Shown: positions 18,538-29,563, counted from the stretch's first letter. The stretch: 32,334 nt of DNA from Candidatus Nitrotoga sp. BS (GCF_927797785.1 NZ_CAKMLL010000077.1:1-32334), one strand, 5' to 3'. Made by a program: numbers and translations. Notes: generated from the sequence alone by a model not told the origin.

Positions 18538-21500
18538 TCAAGCAAGCTGGTTGTCTTGTATTTCTGCAGCCAGCTCTTGTTCGCTCAACAACGTCGTTTC
18601 CAGACCCAACCCCTGCCGCTGCTTACGCCGTGCAGCATGATAGGCCAAGCCCGTTCCTGCCGGAATCAAGCGACCCACAATGACGTTCTCCTTAAGACCA
18701 CGAAGCTCGTCTCTCTTCCCCATAATCGCAGCTTCAGTCAGAACGCGCGTAGTTTCCTGAAAGGATGCTGCAGATATAAACGAATCAGTGGATAATGATG
18801 CCTTGGTTATTCCCAGCAACATATACTCATATGTTGCTGGTTGCTTTCCCTCACTCTCAACACGTTCATTCTCTTGCAGCAAATCTGCGCGCTCCACCTG
18901 TTCTTTAGGGATGAACTTGGTGCCACCCTCATCTACAATCTGCACTCGGCGCAGCATCTGGCGTACTATCACTTCAATATGCTTGTCATTAATCTTAACA
19001 CCCTGTAGGCGGTATACATCCTGCACTTCATCAGCGATATAACGTGCCAGCGCCGCCACCCCCAACAATCGCAAAATATCATGTGGATCGCGCGGACCGT
19101 CCACAATCATTTCGCCTTGGGTCACTATTTGGCCATCGTGCACTAGAACATGCTTGTCTTTAGTTATAAGAAATTCATGCGCCACACCTTCAATATCGGT
19201 GATAACCAAACGTTGCTTACCCTTGGTATCTTTGCCGAAAGATGCCGTTCCGGTAACTTCCGCTAACATACCAGCATTCTTAGGTGAACGTGCTTCGAAA
19301 AGCTCCGCAACACGTGGAAGCCCCCCTGTAATGTCACGGGTCTTGCTACTTTCTTGCGGAATTCTCGCTAAGACCTCTCCTACACCAACAGGCTGACCAT
19401 CTACTACGGTGATGATGCAGCCCGTCTGAAATGTTACCGAAACTGGTAACTCTGTTGCCGCCATCTTGATTTCTTGCCCCTCTTCGTCGAGCAAGCGTAC
19501 CAATGGCCGCAAGACGCCTTTACCTTGGGTACCAGCCAGCTTGGGATCCACCACAAGGGTGGATAATCCAGTTACCTCATCTATTTCTCTGGTAACTGTA
19601 ACGCCCTCTTTTACATTTTCGAAGCTTGCCCGACCGGCATATTCGGTAATAATAGGACGGGTATGAGGATCCCATGTAGCTAGCACTTCACCTGCACGAA
19701 CCGAGCTGCCTTCTTGCACAGCCAACATCGCGCCATATGGCACCTTGTGGCGTTCGCGCTCACGTCCATGCTCATCGGTAACCATTATTTCGCCGCTACG
19801 CGCCACCACCACTACCTCACCTCGTGTATTACTGACGGTACGCATGTTCGCGCTGTACTTCATCTGACCATTAGACTTACCCTCAACCTGACTGGCAACC
19901 ACAGTACGCGATGCCGCGCCACCAATATGGAAAGTACGCATAGTTAATTGTGTACCCGGTTCGCCTATGGACTGCGCAGCAATTACGCCAACTGCCTCGC
20001 CTACCGTCACAGGCCCACCTCGACCTAAGTCGCGACCGTAACAATTGACGCACAAACCATATCGAGTTTCGCAAGTCAATGGCGTCCGTACATGTACTTC
20101 ATCGATACCCAGCGATTCGATGCTGTCAACCATATCTTCATCCAATAGAGTGCCCGCTTCATATAGCGTTTCGCTGCTTACTGGATTGACGACATCCTTG
20201 CTAACAACGCGACCTAATATGCGCTCTCGCAATGCTTCAATCACCTCGCCGCCCTCAACCAGCGCCTTCAATGCTGCACCAGCACTAGTTCCGCAATCTT
20301 CTTCAGCCACCACCAAATCTTGGGTTACATCAACCAGACGACGTGTTAGATAACCAGAATTCGCGGTCTTCAGTGCAGTATCGGCCAACCCTTTTCGTGC
20401 GCCATGAGTGGATATGAAATATTGCAGCATATTCAGCCCCTCACGGAAGTTTGCGGTAATCGGAGTTTCAATTATAGAACCATCTGGCTTGGCCATCAGG
20501 CCACGCATTCCTGCTAATTGGCGAATCTGAGCTGCAGAACCGCGCGCACCAGAGTCAGCCATCATATATATGGAATTGAAAGATTCCTGCATTACCACTT
20601 TGCCCTTATTATCAATAAGCTGCTTAGAGCTCGCACGGTCAATCACAGGCTCACTACCCAACTGATCCATCATAGCTTTGGCCACTCGATCACCGGTACG
20701 CCCCCAGATGTCCACCACTTTGTTGTAACGTTCGCCTTGAGTCACCAAGCCGGATGTGTATTGCACGTCAATCTCACTCACCTCTTTTCCTGCTGCAGCA
20801 ATTAACTCATGTTTTTGTGATGGAACCAGCATGTCATCCAAGCAAATTGAAATACCGGCACGGGTAGCATAAGTAAAGCCGGTAGACATTAACTTGTCAG
20901 CCATAATCACGGTATTGCGCAAACCACAACGACCGAAGCAAGTGTTGATAAGTCGAGAAATTTCTTTCTTCTTTAATGCTTTATTGACCAAGCTGAACGG
21001 CAGACCATCTGGCAAAATATCTGATAAAATGGCACGTCCCACAGTAGTTTCATACCGTGATCGCCTCTCCTGACTTTCATTTTTTTCATCAAAATAAATT
21101 TCAGTAATGCGTACTACCACTTTGGCCTGTAGATCAACATGACCCGACTCATAAGCTCGGAGCGCTTCAGATACGTCCGCAAACAAGGCGCCTTCACCCA
21201 GTGCACCGATTTTTTCGCGCGTCATATAATACAGCCCAAGCACAATATCCTGCGACGGAACAATAATAGGCTCGCCATTGGCAGGCGACAGCACATTATT
21301 GGAAGCCAACATCAAGGTACGGCACTCCATCTGCGCTTCCAGTGACAGCGGGACGTGCACTGCCATCTGATCACCGTCGAAATCGGCGTTGAAAGCTGTA
21401 CAAACCAATGGGTGCAACTGGATTGCCTTCCCTTCAATCAGAATCGGCTCAAATGCTTGAATACCGAGACGATGTAGCGTAGGCGCTCGATTTAACAGCA

Positions 21501-22761
21501 CAGGATGTTCACGGATGACGTCTTCCAGTATATCCCACACAACCGGCTCTTCCGCTTCCACCATACGCTTACCTGCTTTAATGGTTGTGGCCAGCCCGAG
21601 AACTTCAAGTTTGTGAAAAATAAATGGCTTGAATAGCTCCAGCGCCATTTTCTTGGGCAAACCGCACTGATGCAATTTCAATTGCGGACCCACCACAATT
21701 ACAGAACGACCGGAATAATCTACACGTTTACCTAGCAAATTTTGACGGAAACGCCCGCCTTTGCCCTTGATCATATCAGCCAACGATTTCAACGGACGCT
21801 TGTTAGCGCCAGTCATTGCCTTTCCGCGACGACCATTATCCAAAAGTGAGTCAATTGATTCCTGTAGCATGCGCTTTTCATTGCGCACAATAATTTCTGG
21901 CGCCTTCAACTCCAGAAGGCGTTTCAAGCGGTTATTCCGGTTGATTACACGGCGATACAAATCATTCAGATCAGAAGTCGCAAAGCGTCCGCCATCTAGC
22001 GGAACTAGTGGACGCAGCTCTGGCGGCAAAACTGGCAACACCATCATAATCATCCACTCGGGCTTGATGCCGGAGAGCAGAAATGCCTCAAGTATCTTCA
22101 GTCTTTTCGCATATTTCTTTATTTTTGTTTCAGAACTAGTCGCTTCAAGATCGGCACGCAACTTTTCCACCTCAGCTGGCACATCCAACGCGTGCAATAG
22201 AGCGCGTATTCCTTCCGCCCCCATTACTGCGGAAAACTCATCGCCATATTCTTCGAGTTTGGCCAGATAATCATCTTCAGATAGTAATTGAGCGCGCTCG
22301 AGCGTGGACATCCCTGGGTCAGTCACTACGTATGCTTCGAAATAGAGTACGCGCTCTATGTCGCGTAACGTCATATCCAGCACCATTCCCAAGCGCGACG
22401 GCAAGGACTTTAAGAACCAAATATGCGCCACCGGACTTGCCAGTTCGATATGCCCCATACGTTCGCGACGCACTTTAGATAGCGTTACTTCCACACCGCA
22501 TTTCTCGCAGATAACCCCACGATGTTTTAGGCGCTTATACTTGCCGCACAAGCACTCATAGTCCTTGGTAGGGCCAAAAATTTTGGCGCAAAACAAGCCA
22601 TCGCGCTCCGGCTTGAAGGTACGATAGTTAATGGTTTCCGGCTTCTTCACTTCGCCGTAGGACCAAGAACGAATTTTCTCCGGTGAGGCCAGCCCGATCT
22701 TGATCGCGTCGAACTCATCCTTCTGCGTTACTTGCCTGAACAAATCCAGCAATGCTTTCAT
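18538..22761 (-). CDS. rpoC: DNA-directed RNA polymerase subunit beta'
   Basis: Beta' carries the catalytic magnesium and clamp of RNA polymerase. The 1407-residue product matches E. coli in length. The N-terminal zinc ligands are C70, C72, C85 and C88. The catalytic loop [10 protein letters not shown] has Asp460, Asp462 and Asp464. The bridge-helix/trigger-loop region includes [19 protein letters not shown]. The second zinc site lies in [15 protein letters not shown] with an upstream cysteine in EEDCGTSAG. The ATG at 22761 has AGGAG upstream. It follows rpoB after 82 bases containing two hairpins. Confidence 0.99.
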   Translation of the reverse strand: MKALLDLFRQVTQKDEFDAIKIGLASPEKIRSWSYGEVKKPETINYRTFKPERDGLFCAKIFGPTKDYECLCGKYKRLKHRGVICEKCGVEVTLSKVRRERMGHIELASPVAHIWFLKSLPSRLGMVLDMTLRDIERVLYFEAYVVTDPGMSTLERAQLLSEDDYLAKLEEYGDEFSAVMGAEGIRALLHALDVPAEVEKLRADLEATSSETKIKKYAKRLKILEAFLLSGIKPEWMIMMVLPVLPPELRPLVPLDGGRFATSDLNDLYRRVINRNNRLKRLLELKAPEIIVRNEKRMLQESIDSLLDNGRRGKAMTGANKRPLKSLADMIKGKGGRFRQNLLGKRVDYSGRSVIVVGPQLKLHQCGLPKKMALELFKPFIFHKLEVLGLATTIKAGKRMVEAEEPVVWDILEDVIREHPVLLNRAPTLHRLGIQAFEPILIEGKAIQLHPLVCTAFNADFDGDQMAVHVPLSLEAQMECRTLMLASNNVLSPANGEPIIVPSQDIVLGLYYMTREKIGALGEGALFADVSEALRAYESGHVDLQAKVVVRITEIYFDEKNESQERRSRYETTVGRAILSDILPDGLPFSLVNKALKKKEISRLINTCFGRCGLRNTVIMADKLMSTGFTYATRAGISICLDDMLVPSQKHELIAAAGKEVSEIDVQYTSGLVTQGERYNKVVDIWGRTGDRVAKAMMDQLGSEPVIDRASSKQLIDNKGKVVMQESFNSIYMMADSGARGSAAQIRQLAGMRGLMAKPDGSIIETPITANFREGLNMLQYFISTHGARKGLADTALKTANSGYLTRRLVDVTQDLVVAEEDCGTSAGAALKALVEGGEVIEALRERILGRVVSKDVVNPVSSETLYEAGTLLDEDMVDSIESLGIDEVHVRTPLTCETRYGLCVNCYGRDLGRGGPVTVGEAVGVIAAQSIGEPGTQLTMRTFHIGGAASRTVVASQVEGKSNGQMKYSANMRTVSNTRGEVVVVARSGEIMVTDEHGRERERHKVPYGAMLAVQEGSSVRAGEVLATWDPHTRPIITEYAGRASFENVKEGVTVTREIDEVTGLSTLVVDPKLAGTQGKGVLRPLVRLLDEEGQEIKMAATELPVSVTFQTGCIITVVDGQPVGVGEVLARIPQESSKTRDITGGLPRVAELFEARSPKNAGMLAEVTGTASFGKDTKGKQRLVITDIEGVAHEFLITKDKHVLVHDGQIVTQGEMIVDGPRDPHDILRLLGVAALARYIADEVQDVYRLQGVKINDKHIEVIVRQMLRRVQIVDEGGTKFIPKEQVERADLLQENERVESEGKQPATYEYMLLGITKASLSTDSFISAASFQETTRVLTEAAIMGKRDELRGLKENVIVGRLIPAGTGLAYHAARRKQRQGLGLETTLLSEQELAAEIQDNQLA

Positions 22762-22793
22762 ATGTAACTCCTAAATATTCGGCAGCAATGTAG

Positions 22794-22810
22794 GGTACGC
22801 TTTGCGCACC
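22794..22810 (-). other. Second hairpin in the rpoB-rpoC gap
   Basis: On the minus strand GGTGCGC and GCGTACC pair over seven bases (one G-U) around an AAA loop. No T-run follows directly. It lies 7 bases downstream of a stronger hairpin and upstream of the rpoC ribosome-binding site. Confidence 0.45.
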
Positions 22811-22817
22811 AATCTTG

Positions 22818-22838
22818 AGCGGCGTTCAATGCGCCGCT
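22818..22838 (-). other. First hairpin in the rpoB-rpoC gap
   Basis: AGCGGCG and CGCCGCT form a perfect 7-bp GC-rich stem around a seven-base loop, starting five bases after the rpoB stop. With no T-run it is unlikely to terminate transcription. It could protect or mark the 3' end of a processed rpoB message. Confidence 0.5.
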
Positions 22839-22843
22839 ATTCC

Positions 22844-25800
22844 CTACTCTCGATGACGAACAAGATCGATATCAATAGCCAAGGAACGGACTTCCTTGGT
22901 TAGCACATTGAAGGACTCCGGCATACCGGCATCAATCTTGTGATCGCCCTTGACAATGCTCTCGTAAATCTTGGTGCGCCCAGCCACATCATCTGACTTG
23001 ACTGTAAGCATTTCCTGTAGCGTGTAGGCTGCGCCATATGCTTCCAGCGCCCATACTTCCATTTCACCAAAACGCTGGCCTCCGAATTGCGCCTTGCCGC
23101 CCAGCGGTTGCTGTGTAACCAAACTGTAAGGGCCTGTGGAACGCGCGTGCATCTTGTCATCCACCAAGTGATTCAGCTTTAATACATGCATATAACCCAC
23201 CGTGACTGAACGATCAAATGCAACTCCACTCCGCCCATCGTATAGTGTTACCTGGCCTGAACGCGGTAAGTCTGCTAGCTCTAACATGTCCTTAATTTCA
23301 TCTTCATTCGCGCCATCGAACACCGGCGTGGCAAACGGAACACCACCTCTCAGGTTATGGCAGAGATCTAGCACCTCCTCGTCACTGAACGCAGCAATCT
23401 CCACTGCCTGATCATGCATATAAATTTTACTTAGGAATGTACGAATTGTTTCAATTTTGGCTTGTATGTCCAACATCTTGCCTATCTTCTGCCCCAAGCC
23501 CTTAGCAGCCCAACCCAAATGGGTTTCCAATATCTGCCCTACATTCATACGCGATGGAACACCAAGCGGGTTCAACACAATGTCAACTGGCGTGCCATCC
23601 GCCATATAAGGCATGTCTTCCACCGGCACAATGCGTGACACAACACCCTTGTTACCATGACGACCAGCCATCTTGTCGCCAGGCTGCAAACGACGTTTCA
23701 CCGCCACATACACCTTAACCATCTTCTGCACGCCAACTTGCAGCTCATCGCCTTGAGTCAAATTTCGCTTCTTTAATTCAAATGCCGCATCGAATTCCAA
23801 TCGCTTTTGCACTAAACTTTCCTTGACCTGCTCCAGTTGTGATGCAGTATCTTCGCTATCGAGTCGAATATCGAACCATTGATGACGCTCCAAGCTATCT
23901 AGGTATTCCTTGGTCAACTTGGTACCCTTAGCTAGTTTTTTGGGCCCTCCATTGACTACCTTACCTAATAGCAGCCTACCAAGGCGAGTAAACACATCGA
24001 CTTCAACGATACGCATTTGATCAGCTAAATCTTTCTTATAACGTTTCAATTCATCGTCGATAATTTGTTGTGCGCGTTGATCACGCTGCAATCCCTCTCG
24101 TGTAAACACCTGCACATCAATCACTGTCCCAGAAATTCCAGCTTGCACTCGCAGGCTTGTATCCTTGACATCGGATGCTTTTTCGCCAAAAATAGCGCGA
24201 AGCAATTTTTCCTCTGGTGTCAGTTGAGTTTCACCTTTAGGAGTAACTTTACCAACCAGTACGTCACCAACCCCGACTTCTGCGCCAATGTGCACAATGC
24301 CGCACTCATCCAAACGAGCCATTTGCCCCTCGGAAAGATTAGGAATGTCACGAGTAATCTCCTCCGAACCAAGTTTGGTATCGCGCGCCACAACTGTAAG
24401 CTCTTCAATATGAATAGAGGTGAATCGATCTTCCGCCACCACTCGCTCGGAAATCAGAATCGAGTCCTCATAGTTGTAGCCATTCCAAGGCATGAACGCC
24501 ACCAGCATATTCTGGCCCAGAGCCAACTCACCCATATCGGTGGACGCGCCGTCAGCAATCACATCGTCACGAGCAATTACGTCCCCCATCTTGACCAGCG
24601 GACGCTGGTTGATGTTAGTGTTCTGATTAGAGCGGGTGTACTTGGTCAGATTATATATATCCACGCCAACTTCGCCGTGTGTAGTTTCATCATCATTAAC
24701 TCTAACTACAATACGACCAGCATCCACGTAATCAATTCGCCCGCCTCGCCATGCCTGAACTGTGGTGCCGGAATCCACTGCCACAGTGCGTTCAATTCCA
24801 GTTCCAACCAACGCTTTCTCTGCACGTAAACAAGGCACAGCTTGGCGCTGCATATTAGCTCCCATTAAAGCTCGATTTGCATCATCATGCTCCAAGAAAG
24901 GTATTAGCGCCGCCGCCACTGACACCACCTGGGCAGGTGCCACATCCATGTATTCAATGCGATCCGGCGAAGCCAGCACGAACTCGTTGTTCTGGCGAGA
25001 TGAAATCACGTCATTAGTAAACTTTCCTTTACTGTCTAGCGTAGCGTTGGCCTGAGCAATGGTAAACTTGCCTTCCTCAATCGCAGATAAGTATTTAACT
25101 TCATCAGTCGCATTGCCCACAACCACATGGCGATATGGCGTTTCAATGAAACCATAATTATTAATGCGCGCATATAGTGCCAACGAATTGATCAAGCCAA
25201 TATTCGGCCCCTCGGGCGTCTCAATCGGGCACAAACGACCATAATGTGTCGGGTGTACATCACGCACTTCGAAGCCAGCACGTTCACGAGTTAACCCACC
25301 AGGCCCAAGCGCAGAGATACGGCGTTTGTGCGTCACTTCCGACAAGGGGTTAGTCTGATCCATAAATTGCGACAATTGACTTGAGCCGAAGAACTCCTTA
25401 ACCGCCGCAGAAATTGGTTTAGCATTAATCAAGTCATGCGGCATTAGATTGTCTGTTTCGGCCTGGCCCAAACGTTCCTTTACTGCACGTTCAACGCGCG
25501 CCAACCCAGTGCGAAACTGGTTCTCAGCCAATTCACCGACAGCGCGCACACGTCGGTTACCGAGGTGATCAATATCGTCAATTTCGCCACGACCATTGCG
25601 CAACTCGACCATAATTTTGATTACCGCGACGATGTCCTCGTTGGACAGCGTAACTGGACCTGTCAGCTCATCTGATCCAATACGACGATTGAATTTCATA
25701 CGCCCTACAACCGATAAGTTATAACGCTCGTCTGAGAAAAACAGTCCGTTAAAGAGGTTTTCCACCGCATCCTCTGTAGGCGGCTCTCCGGGACGGATCA

Positions 25801-26923
25801 TACGATAGATAGCAACTCGTGCCGTCCACTGGTCGGTAGTTTCATCAGTACGCAAAGTCTGAGATATGTAACCCCCTTGATCCAGATTATTTGTATAGAG
25901 CGTACGGATTTTTTTCTCGCCAGCCGCCTGCAGTTTAGCCAACAACTCTTCTGTGATCTCATCGTTGGCATTGGCGATAATTTCGCCACTATCCTTATCT
26001 ATGACGTTATTAGCCAGCACGCGCTCGTACAGAAAATCATCCTCTACAGCTAATTTGTCAATACCTGCTTCCTGAATTTCACGAATATGGCGCACAGTAA
26101 TCCGCTTGCCACCGGCCACTATCACCTTGCCACTCTTGTCTAGGATATCAAAGCGCGCCACTTCTCCACGCAAGCGAGCTGGCACCACTTCAAACTGAAT
26201 CCCTTTTTTACCAAGGTGAAACGTATCGCAGTCAAAAAAAGCCTCAAGAATCTGCTCGGGTGTGTAGCCTAGCGATTTCAATAAAATAGTGACCGGCATT
26301 TTGCGACGACGATCTATACGGAAATAAACATAATCCTTTGCATCGAACTCGAAATCCAGCCATGAGCCGCGATATGGAATAATGCGCGCTGAAAACAATA
26401 ATTTGCCTGAGCTATGCGTTTTACCGCGGTCATGTTCAAAGAAAACGCCTGGTGAACGGTGCAATTGCGAAACAATAACTCGTTCGGTGCCATTAACGAC
26501 AAATGAACCAGTATTCGTCATTAATGGTATTTCACCCATGTATACTTCTTGCTCTTTCACTTCCTTTACGACGGTCGGCTTGGATACCTCCTTATCGAAC
26601 AAGGTCAAGCGCACACGAGCACGTATCGGGGATGCATACGTCAAACCACGTTGCTGGCACTCTTTTACATCGAAAGGAGGCACACCCAAGTTGTAGCTAA
26701 CAAAATCAAGACGCGCATATTTGTTATGGCTCTCAATTGGAAAAATTGAATGGAAAGCAGCTTGCAGTCCATCGTTTATTCGTTGCTCAGGCAATAGACT
26801 GGCCTGAAGAAAAGCACTGTATGATTCAAGTTGCGTGGACAGCAAAAATGGTATCGGCAAAGCACCGACACGTTTTGCAAAACTTTTACGAATACGTTTT
26901 TTTTCAGTAAAAGAATAACTCAT
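22844..26923 (-). CDS. rpoB: DNA-directed RNA polymerase subunit beta
   Basis: Beta forms one pincer and part of the active site of RNA polymerase and is the rifampicin target. From the ATG at 26923 the protein is 1359 residues (E. coli 1342) and begins [18 protein letters not shown]. The frame is open 12 codons further (26959), but the GGAG ribosome-binding site lies five bases before the ATG chosen. The rifampicin region covers about residues 513-540; D522, H532 and S537 correspond to E. coli D516, H526 and S531 and are wild type. The C-terminus has [20 protein letters not shown]. Confidence 0.99.
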   Translation of the reverse strand: MSYSFTEKKRIRKSFAKRVGALPIPFLLSTQLESYSAFLQASLLPEQRINDGLQAAFHSIFPIESHNKYARLDFVSYNLGVPPFDVKECQQRGLTYASPIRARVRLTLFDKEVSKPTVVKEVKEQEVYMGEIPLMTNTGSFVVNGTERVIVSQLHRSPGVFFEHDRGKTHSSGKLLFSARIIPYRGSWLDFEFDAKDYVYFRIDRRRKMPVTILLKSLGYTPEQILEAFFDCDTFHLGKKGIQFEVVPARLRGEVARFDILDKSGKVIVAGGKRITVRHIREIQEAGIDKLAVEDDFLYERVLANNVIDKDSGEIIANANDEITEELLAKLQAAGEKKIRTLYTNNLDQGGYISQTLRTDETTDQWTARVAIYRMIRPGEPPTEDAVENLFNGLFFSDERYNLSVVGRMKFNRRIGSDELTGPVTLSNEDIVAVIKIMVELRNGRGEIDDIDHLGNRRVRAVGELAENQFRTGLARVERAVKERLGQAETDNLMPHDLINAKPISAAVKEFFGSSQLSQFMDQTNPLSEVTHKRRISALGPGGLTRERAGFEVRDVHPTHYGRLCPIETPEGPNIGLINSLALYARINNYGFIETPYRHVVVGNATDEVKYLSAIEEGKFTIAQANATLDSKGKFTNDVISSRQNNEFVLASPDRIEYMDVAPAQVVSVAAALIPFLEHDDANRALMGANMQRQAVPCLRAEKALVGTGIERTVAVDSGTTVQAWRGGRIDYVDAGRIVVRVNDDETTHGEVGVDIYNLTKYTRSNQNTNINQRPLVKMGDVIARDDVIADGASTDMGELALGQNMLVAFMPWNGYNYEDSILISERVVAEDRFTSIHIEELTVVARDTKLGSEEITRDIPNLSEGQMARLDECGIVHIGAEVGVGDVLVGKVTPKGETQLTPEEKLLRAIFGEKASDVKDTSLRVQAGISGTVIDVQVFTREGLQRDQRAQQIIDDELKRYKKDLADQMRIVEVDVFTRLGRLLLGKVVNGGPKKLAKGTKLTKEYLDSLERHQWFDIRLDSEDTASQLEQVKESLVQKRLEFDAAFELKKRNLTQGDELQVGVQKMVKVYVAVKRRLQPGDKMAGRHGNKGVVSRIVPVEDMPYMADGTPVDIVLNPLGVPSRMNVGQILETHLGWAAKGLGQKIGKMLDIQAKIETIRTFLSKIYMHDQAVEIAAFSDEEVLDLCHNLRGGVPFATPVFDGANEDEIKDMLELADLPRSGQVTLYDGRSGVAFDRSVTVGYMHVLKLNHLVDDKMHARSTGPYSLVTQQPLGGKAQFGGQRFGEMEVWALEAYGAAYTLQEMLTVKSDDVAGRTKIYESIVKGDHKIDAGMPESFNVLTKEVRSLAIDIDLVRHRE

Positions 26924-26950
26924 AATATCTCCACGACCGAGGGAAAAGAC

Positions 26951-26986
26951 AATGGACAAAAACCATTTTATAGCCTGCTGTCCATT
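26951..26986 (-). other. Hairpin before the rpoB ribosome-binding site
   Basis: AATGGACA (26951-26958) and TGTCCATT (26979-26986) form a perfect 8-bp stem with a 20-base loop, 28 bases before the rpoB ATG. E. coli has an RNase III cleavage site in the equivalent rplL-rpoB gap, so a processing stem is a fair reading. There is no homology I can show. Confidence 0.45.
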
Positions 26987-27002
26987 ATCTTCTTAAAACG
27001 GC

Positions 27003-27032
27003 AAAAGGCTGGCGGGCATCCGTCAGCCTTTT
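27003..27032 (-). terminator. Attenuator-type hairpin between rplL and rpoB
   Basis: AAAAGGCTG pairs with CAGCCTTTT (9 bp). After one A-C mismatch, CGG pairs with CCG around a four-base ATGC loop. It begins 14 bases beyond the rplL stop and ends in TTTT, then GCCGTTTT. This is an intrinsic-terminator shape with a weak T-tract, in the same place as the partial terminator that lowers rpoBC relative to rplJL expression in E. coli. Confidence 0.7.
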
Positions 27033-27046
27033 GACACGTACAATAT

Positions 27047-27418
27047 TTACTTGATTTCAGCAGTTGCACCAGCCTCGATCAATTGTTTCAAGATAGCGTC
27101 AGCATCGGAATTGCTCACACCTTCTTTTACTGCCTTCGGTGCACCATCGACTAGATCCTTAGCCTCTTTCAACCCGAGGCCGGTAATCGCACGAACCACT
27201 TTAATCACGTTCACCTTACTAGCACCCGCAGCAGTTAGTATCACACTGAACTCAGTTTGTTCAGCTGTTGCAGCGCCTGCAGCCGCTGCAGGCGCTGCAA
27301 CAGCCACAGCAGCAGCGGATACTCCAAATTTTTCTTCCATTTCTTTGATCAGCACAGATAATTCCAGCACTGTCATTTGCGCAATTGCGTCCAGAATGTC
27401 AGCCTTATTTACAGCCAT
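27047..27418 (-). CDS. rplL: 50S ribosomal protein L7/L12
   Basis: L7/L12 forms the multi-copy stalk that recruits and activates translation GTPases. The 123-residue product has the N-terminal dimerisation domain that binds L10 (1 to about 32), an alanine-rich flexible hinge (about 35-54) and the C-terminal factor-binding domain [20 protein letters not shown] and [20 protein letters not shown]. Codons 39-52 of the hinge form a perfect 19-bp-arm inverted repeat in the DNA, described separately. It lies after rplJ and before an attenuator hairpin. Confidence 0.99.
   Translation of the reverse strand: MAVNKADILDAIAQMTVLELSVLIKEMEEKFGVSAAAVAVAAPAAAAGAATAEQTEFSVILTAAGASKVNVIKVVRAITGLGLKEAKDLVDGAPKAVKEGVSNSDADAILKQLIEAGATAEIK
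27264..27304 (-). repeat. Perfect 19-bp-arm inverted repeat inside rplL
   Basis: Bases 27264-27282 are the exact reverse complement of 27286-27304, separated by three bases (CGG on the coding strand). The mRNA could fold into a 19-bp, GC-rich hairpin that covers codons 39-52, the Ala/Pro hinge between the two L7/L12 domains. Part of the repetition follows from GCA/GCT/GCG alanine codons, but a perfect match through Val, Pro, Gly and Thr codons is more than composition requires. Confidence 0.9.
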
Positions 27419-27460
27419 AATTGTTCTCCTAATATTAATTCGAAAAGTTTGACAAGAGCG

Positions 27461-27964
27461 TTAAACAGCGGCCGTTTCGGCTTCCTTTTTATCGCGGATA
27501 GCAGCTAAGCCGCGCACGAAATTACTGGTCGCGGCATTCATGGTCGCCATCAAACGTGCAATCAACTCATTTCGACTTGGGATAGCAGCCAGCTCAGCGA
27601 TCTGCTCCGCAGACATCAAAGAACCAACCATCGCACCTGCCTTGATTATCATCTTGCTGTTTGTCTTGGCAAATTCATGCACTATTTTCGCTGCCGCGAC
27701 GGGATCAGCACTAATACTGTAGACCAGCGGTCCAACCATTTTTTCAGCCAAGCCCTCAAATTGAGTGCCTAGTACAGCTCGACGCGCCAATGAGTTTTTT
27801 AACACACGAAAATACACATCAGACTTGCGTGCAGTGGCGCGCAGCTTTGTAATATCGCTGACTGCAATGCCACGGTACTCTGCCAATACAATAGTCTGAG
27901 CTTGCGTTACCTGCTCGTTAACTTCTGCCACTATTGCTTGTTTATCTTGCAGATTAAGACCCAA
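27461..27964 (-). CDS. rplJ: 50S ribosomal protein L10
   Basis: L10 anchors the L7/L12 stalk to 23S rRNA; in E. coli the L10-L12 complex represses its own mRNA. From a TTG at 27964 the protein is 167 residues, begins MGLNLQDKQAIVAEVNEQV as in the family, and carries RLMATMNAATSNFVRGLAAI near the C-terminus. An ATG four codons upstream (27976) and further in-frame starts exist. The TTG has GGAG six bases upstream while the ATG has no well-spaced site, so I prefer TTG. Confidence 0.95.
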   Translation of the reverse strand: MGLNLQDKQAIVAEVNEQVTQAQTIVLAEYRGIAVSDITKLRATARKSDVYFRVLKNSLARRAVLGTQFEGLAEKMVGPLVYSISADPVAAAKIVHEFAKTNSKMIIKAGAMVGSLMSAEQIAELAAIPSRNELIARLMATMNAATSNFVRGLAAIRDKKEAETAAV

Positions 27965-28335
27965 ATCATTCTCCATCTTCAATTGGAACACCAAACCAAA
28001 GCTCAGCGATCCATCGTTAAAAACTGCGTCCTTAAGCCAGAGCTATAACATCGCGCCTTATCACGGACACACCATCTACGTAAGCGCAAGTAAAAGGGAG
28101 CAGCAGAAGCCTTGATCTTAATGCCTCCACACAACACCACTTCTTTACATTAAACCCTATCGGGTACTTACGGTCTTTGACAATCTGCCAATAAGCCAGC
28201 AGTTCAAAGCCTGTCTACAGCACAACGATCTAATCAATCATGCCGCACAATCTGTATTTAGACCATCCTCTAACTTTAAATTATTACGAAGAACAACTTC
28301 CGGATTTCTATAATTAGAGTTAAGAAGATACGAAA
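27965..28335 (-). promoter_or_regulatory. Long rplJ leader, probable L10-L12 control region
   Basis: This is the largest non-coding stretch in the window (371 bases), between rplA and rplJ. E. coli has a promoter and an L10-L12-binding leader in the same place. I see a hairpin at 28175-28209 (CTTTGA/TCAAAG plus CTGC/GCAG with an asymmetric A versus ATTG internal loop), a small ACCC-GATA-GGGT hairpin at 28154-28165, and TTGG/CCAA at 27983-27994 just before the rplJ ribosome-binding site. I find no near-consensus promoter and no gene. The assignment rests on position. Confidence 0.5.
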
Positions 28336-29031
28336 TTATCCCGCTAAACTAGCCTGCTCAATGCGAATACCCACACCCATCGTGCTGGAAACAGACATTT
28401 TTTTTAGGTACACACCCTTTGCAGCAGCTGGCCTAGCTTTATTTAAGGCATCGACCAGCGCCATCAAATTTTCGCGTAGCGCTTCCAAAGCGAATGAAGC
28501 GCGTCCAATGGTGCACTGTATGACTCCATTCTTATCGGTGCGGTACTGCACCTGACCAGCCTTAGCATTTCTCACGGCGCCAGCCACATCAACGGATACC
28601 GTACCCACCTTAGGGTTAGGCATCAATCCACGCGGTCCAAGAATCTGACCTAATTGACCAACGATACGCATAGCATCAGGGGAAGCTATCACAACATCAA
28701 AATTCATATTGCCAGCTTTGATACTCTCAGCCAAATCTTCGAAGCCCACCACATCCGCACCAGCCGCCTTAGCTTCATCAGCCTTGGCACCTTGAGCAAA
28801 CACAGCAATACGTACTGTCTTGCCAGTCCCCTTGGGCAACACCACAGCACCACGCACTAATTGATCAGACTTTCGAGCATCTATGCCTAAATTGATTGCA
28901 ATGTCGATAGACTCATCAAATTTGGCCTTAGCAGTTTCTTTTGCTAAATTCAACGCCTCATTCACCGCGTACAGCTTGTTACGGTCAACTTTTGCAATCA
29001 ACATCTTATAACGCTTAGATATATGTGCCAT
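28336..29031 (-). CDS. rplA: 50S ribosomal protein L1
   Basis: L1 forms the mobile stalk that guides deacylated tRNA from the E site; in E. coli it represses the rplKA mRNA. The 231-residue product begins MAHISKRYK and has the two-domain pattern, with [40 protein letters not shown] and [15 protein letters not shown]. The frame is open 22 codons upstream, but those overlap rplK; the ATG at 29031 follows the rplK stop by one base. Confidence 0.98.
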   Translation of the reverse strand: MAHISKRYKMLIAKVDRNKLYAVNEALNLAKETAKAKFDESIDIAINLGIDARKSDQLVRGAVVLPKGTGKTVRIAVFAQGAKADEAKAAGADVVGFEDLAESIKAGNMNFDVVIASPDAMRIVGQLGQILGPRGLMPNPKVGTVSVDVAGAVRNAKAGQVQYRTDKNGVIQCTIGRASFALEALRENLMALVDALNKARPAAAKGVYLKKMSVSSTMGVGIRIEQASLAG

Positions 29032-29032
29032 G

Positions 29033-29464
29033 CTATACCCCCTCCACAACAATGCCCATACTGCGCGCGCTACCGGCAATAGTGCGTACCGCCGCATCCA
29101 TGTCAGCAGCGGTCAGATCCGGCATCTTGGTTGTTGCAATTTCTTCTGCCTGTTGACGTGTCAACTTTCCAACCTTGTCTGTATGCGGCTTTGGGCTTCC
29201 CTTCTGCACACCTGCCGCCTTCTTAATTAGAATGGTTGCAGGCGGAGTTTTCATAATAAATGTAAAACTTTTGTCCGCATAAGCCGTAATTACCACAGGA
29301 ATTGGCAAGCCCGGCTCTACGCCCTGAGTCTGTGCATTAAATGCTTTACAGAACTCCATGATATTCAAACCACGCTGACCTAACGCCGGACCTATAGGCG
29401 GACTGGGATTCGCCTTACCGGCTGGAACTTGCAACTTGATAAAACCTATAATCTTCTTTGCCAC
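29033..29464 (-). CDS. rplK: 50S ribosomal protein L11
   Basis: L11 forms the base of the GTPase-associated centre with 23S rRNA and is needed for RelA activation. The 143-residue product has [20 protein letters not shown] and [18 protein letters not shown] in the N-terminal domain. The C-terminal rRNA-binding domain has [20 protein letters not shown] and ARSMGIVV. The start is GTG at 29464 ([10 protein letters not shown]), with GGAG six bases upstream. A possible L1-binding structure lies just upstream. Confidence 0.98.
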   Translation of the reverse strand: MAKKIIGFIKLQVPAGKANPSPPIGPALGQRGLNIMEFCKAFNAQTQGVEPGLPIPVVITAYADKSFTFIMKTPPATILIKKAAGVQKGSPKPHTDKVGKLTRQQAEEIATTKMPDLTAADMDAAVRTIAGSARSMGIVVEGV

Positions 29465-29478
29465 AACACTCTCCCCAT

Positions 29479-29509
29479 GGGTTCAAGCGAACGCATTCGC
29501 GCTCTCCCC
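29479..29509 (-). promoter_or_regulatory. Candidate L1-binding hairpin in the rplKA leader
   Basis: On the minus strand GGG and CCC close an asymmetric internal loop (GAG versus TGAA). Inside it AGC/GCT and GAA/TTC pair, with a two-base bulge, around a TGCG loop. Two helices with an asymmetric loop just upstream of the rplK ribosome-binding site are the layout of the E. coli L1 target. The base-level match is not established. Confidence 0.35.
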
Positions 29510-29550
29510 GATAAACAAGAAAAGAAATAAAGAAGAACTGAGTAAAGAAT

Positions 29551-29563
29551 GCCGACATTCGGC
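29551..29563 (-). other. Small hairpin in the nusG-rplK gap
   Basis: GCCGA and TCGGC pair around a three-base loop about 32 bases after the nusG stop. It is followed on the minus strand by ATTCTTTACTC, a broken T-tract. A weak terminator or processing site is possible. I see no convincing promoter in the 131-base gap. Confidence 0.3.

Noticed and set aside
24065-24829. 254-codon plus-strand open frame opposite rpoB
   Set aside because: Antisense shadow of a highly conserved gene, with low-complexity codon use and no recognisable domain.
29032-29097. N-terminal extension of L1
   Set aside because: Lies wholly inside rplK; the family start MAHISKRYK is one base after the rplK stop.
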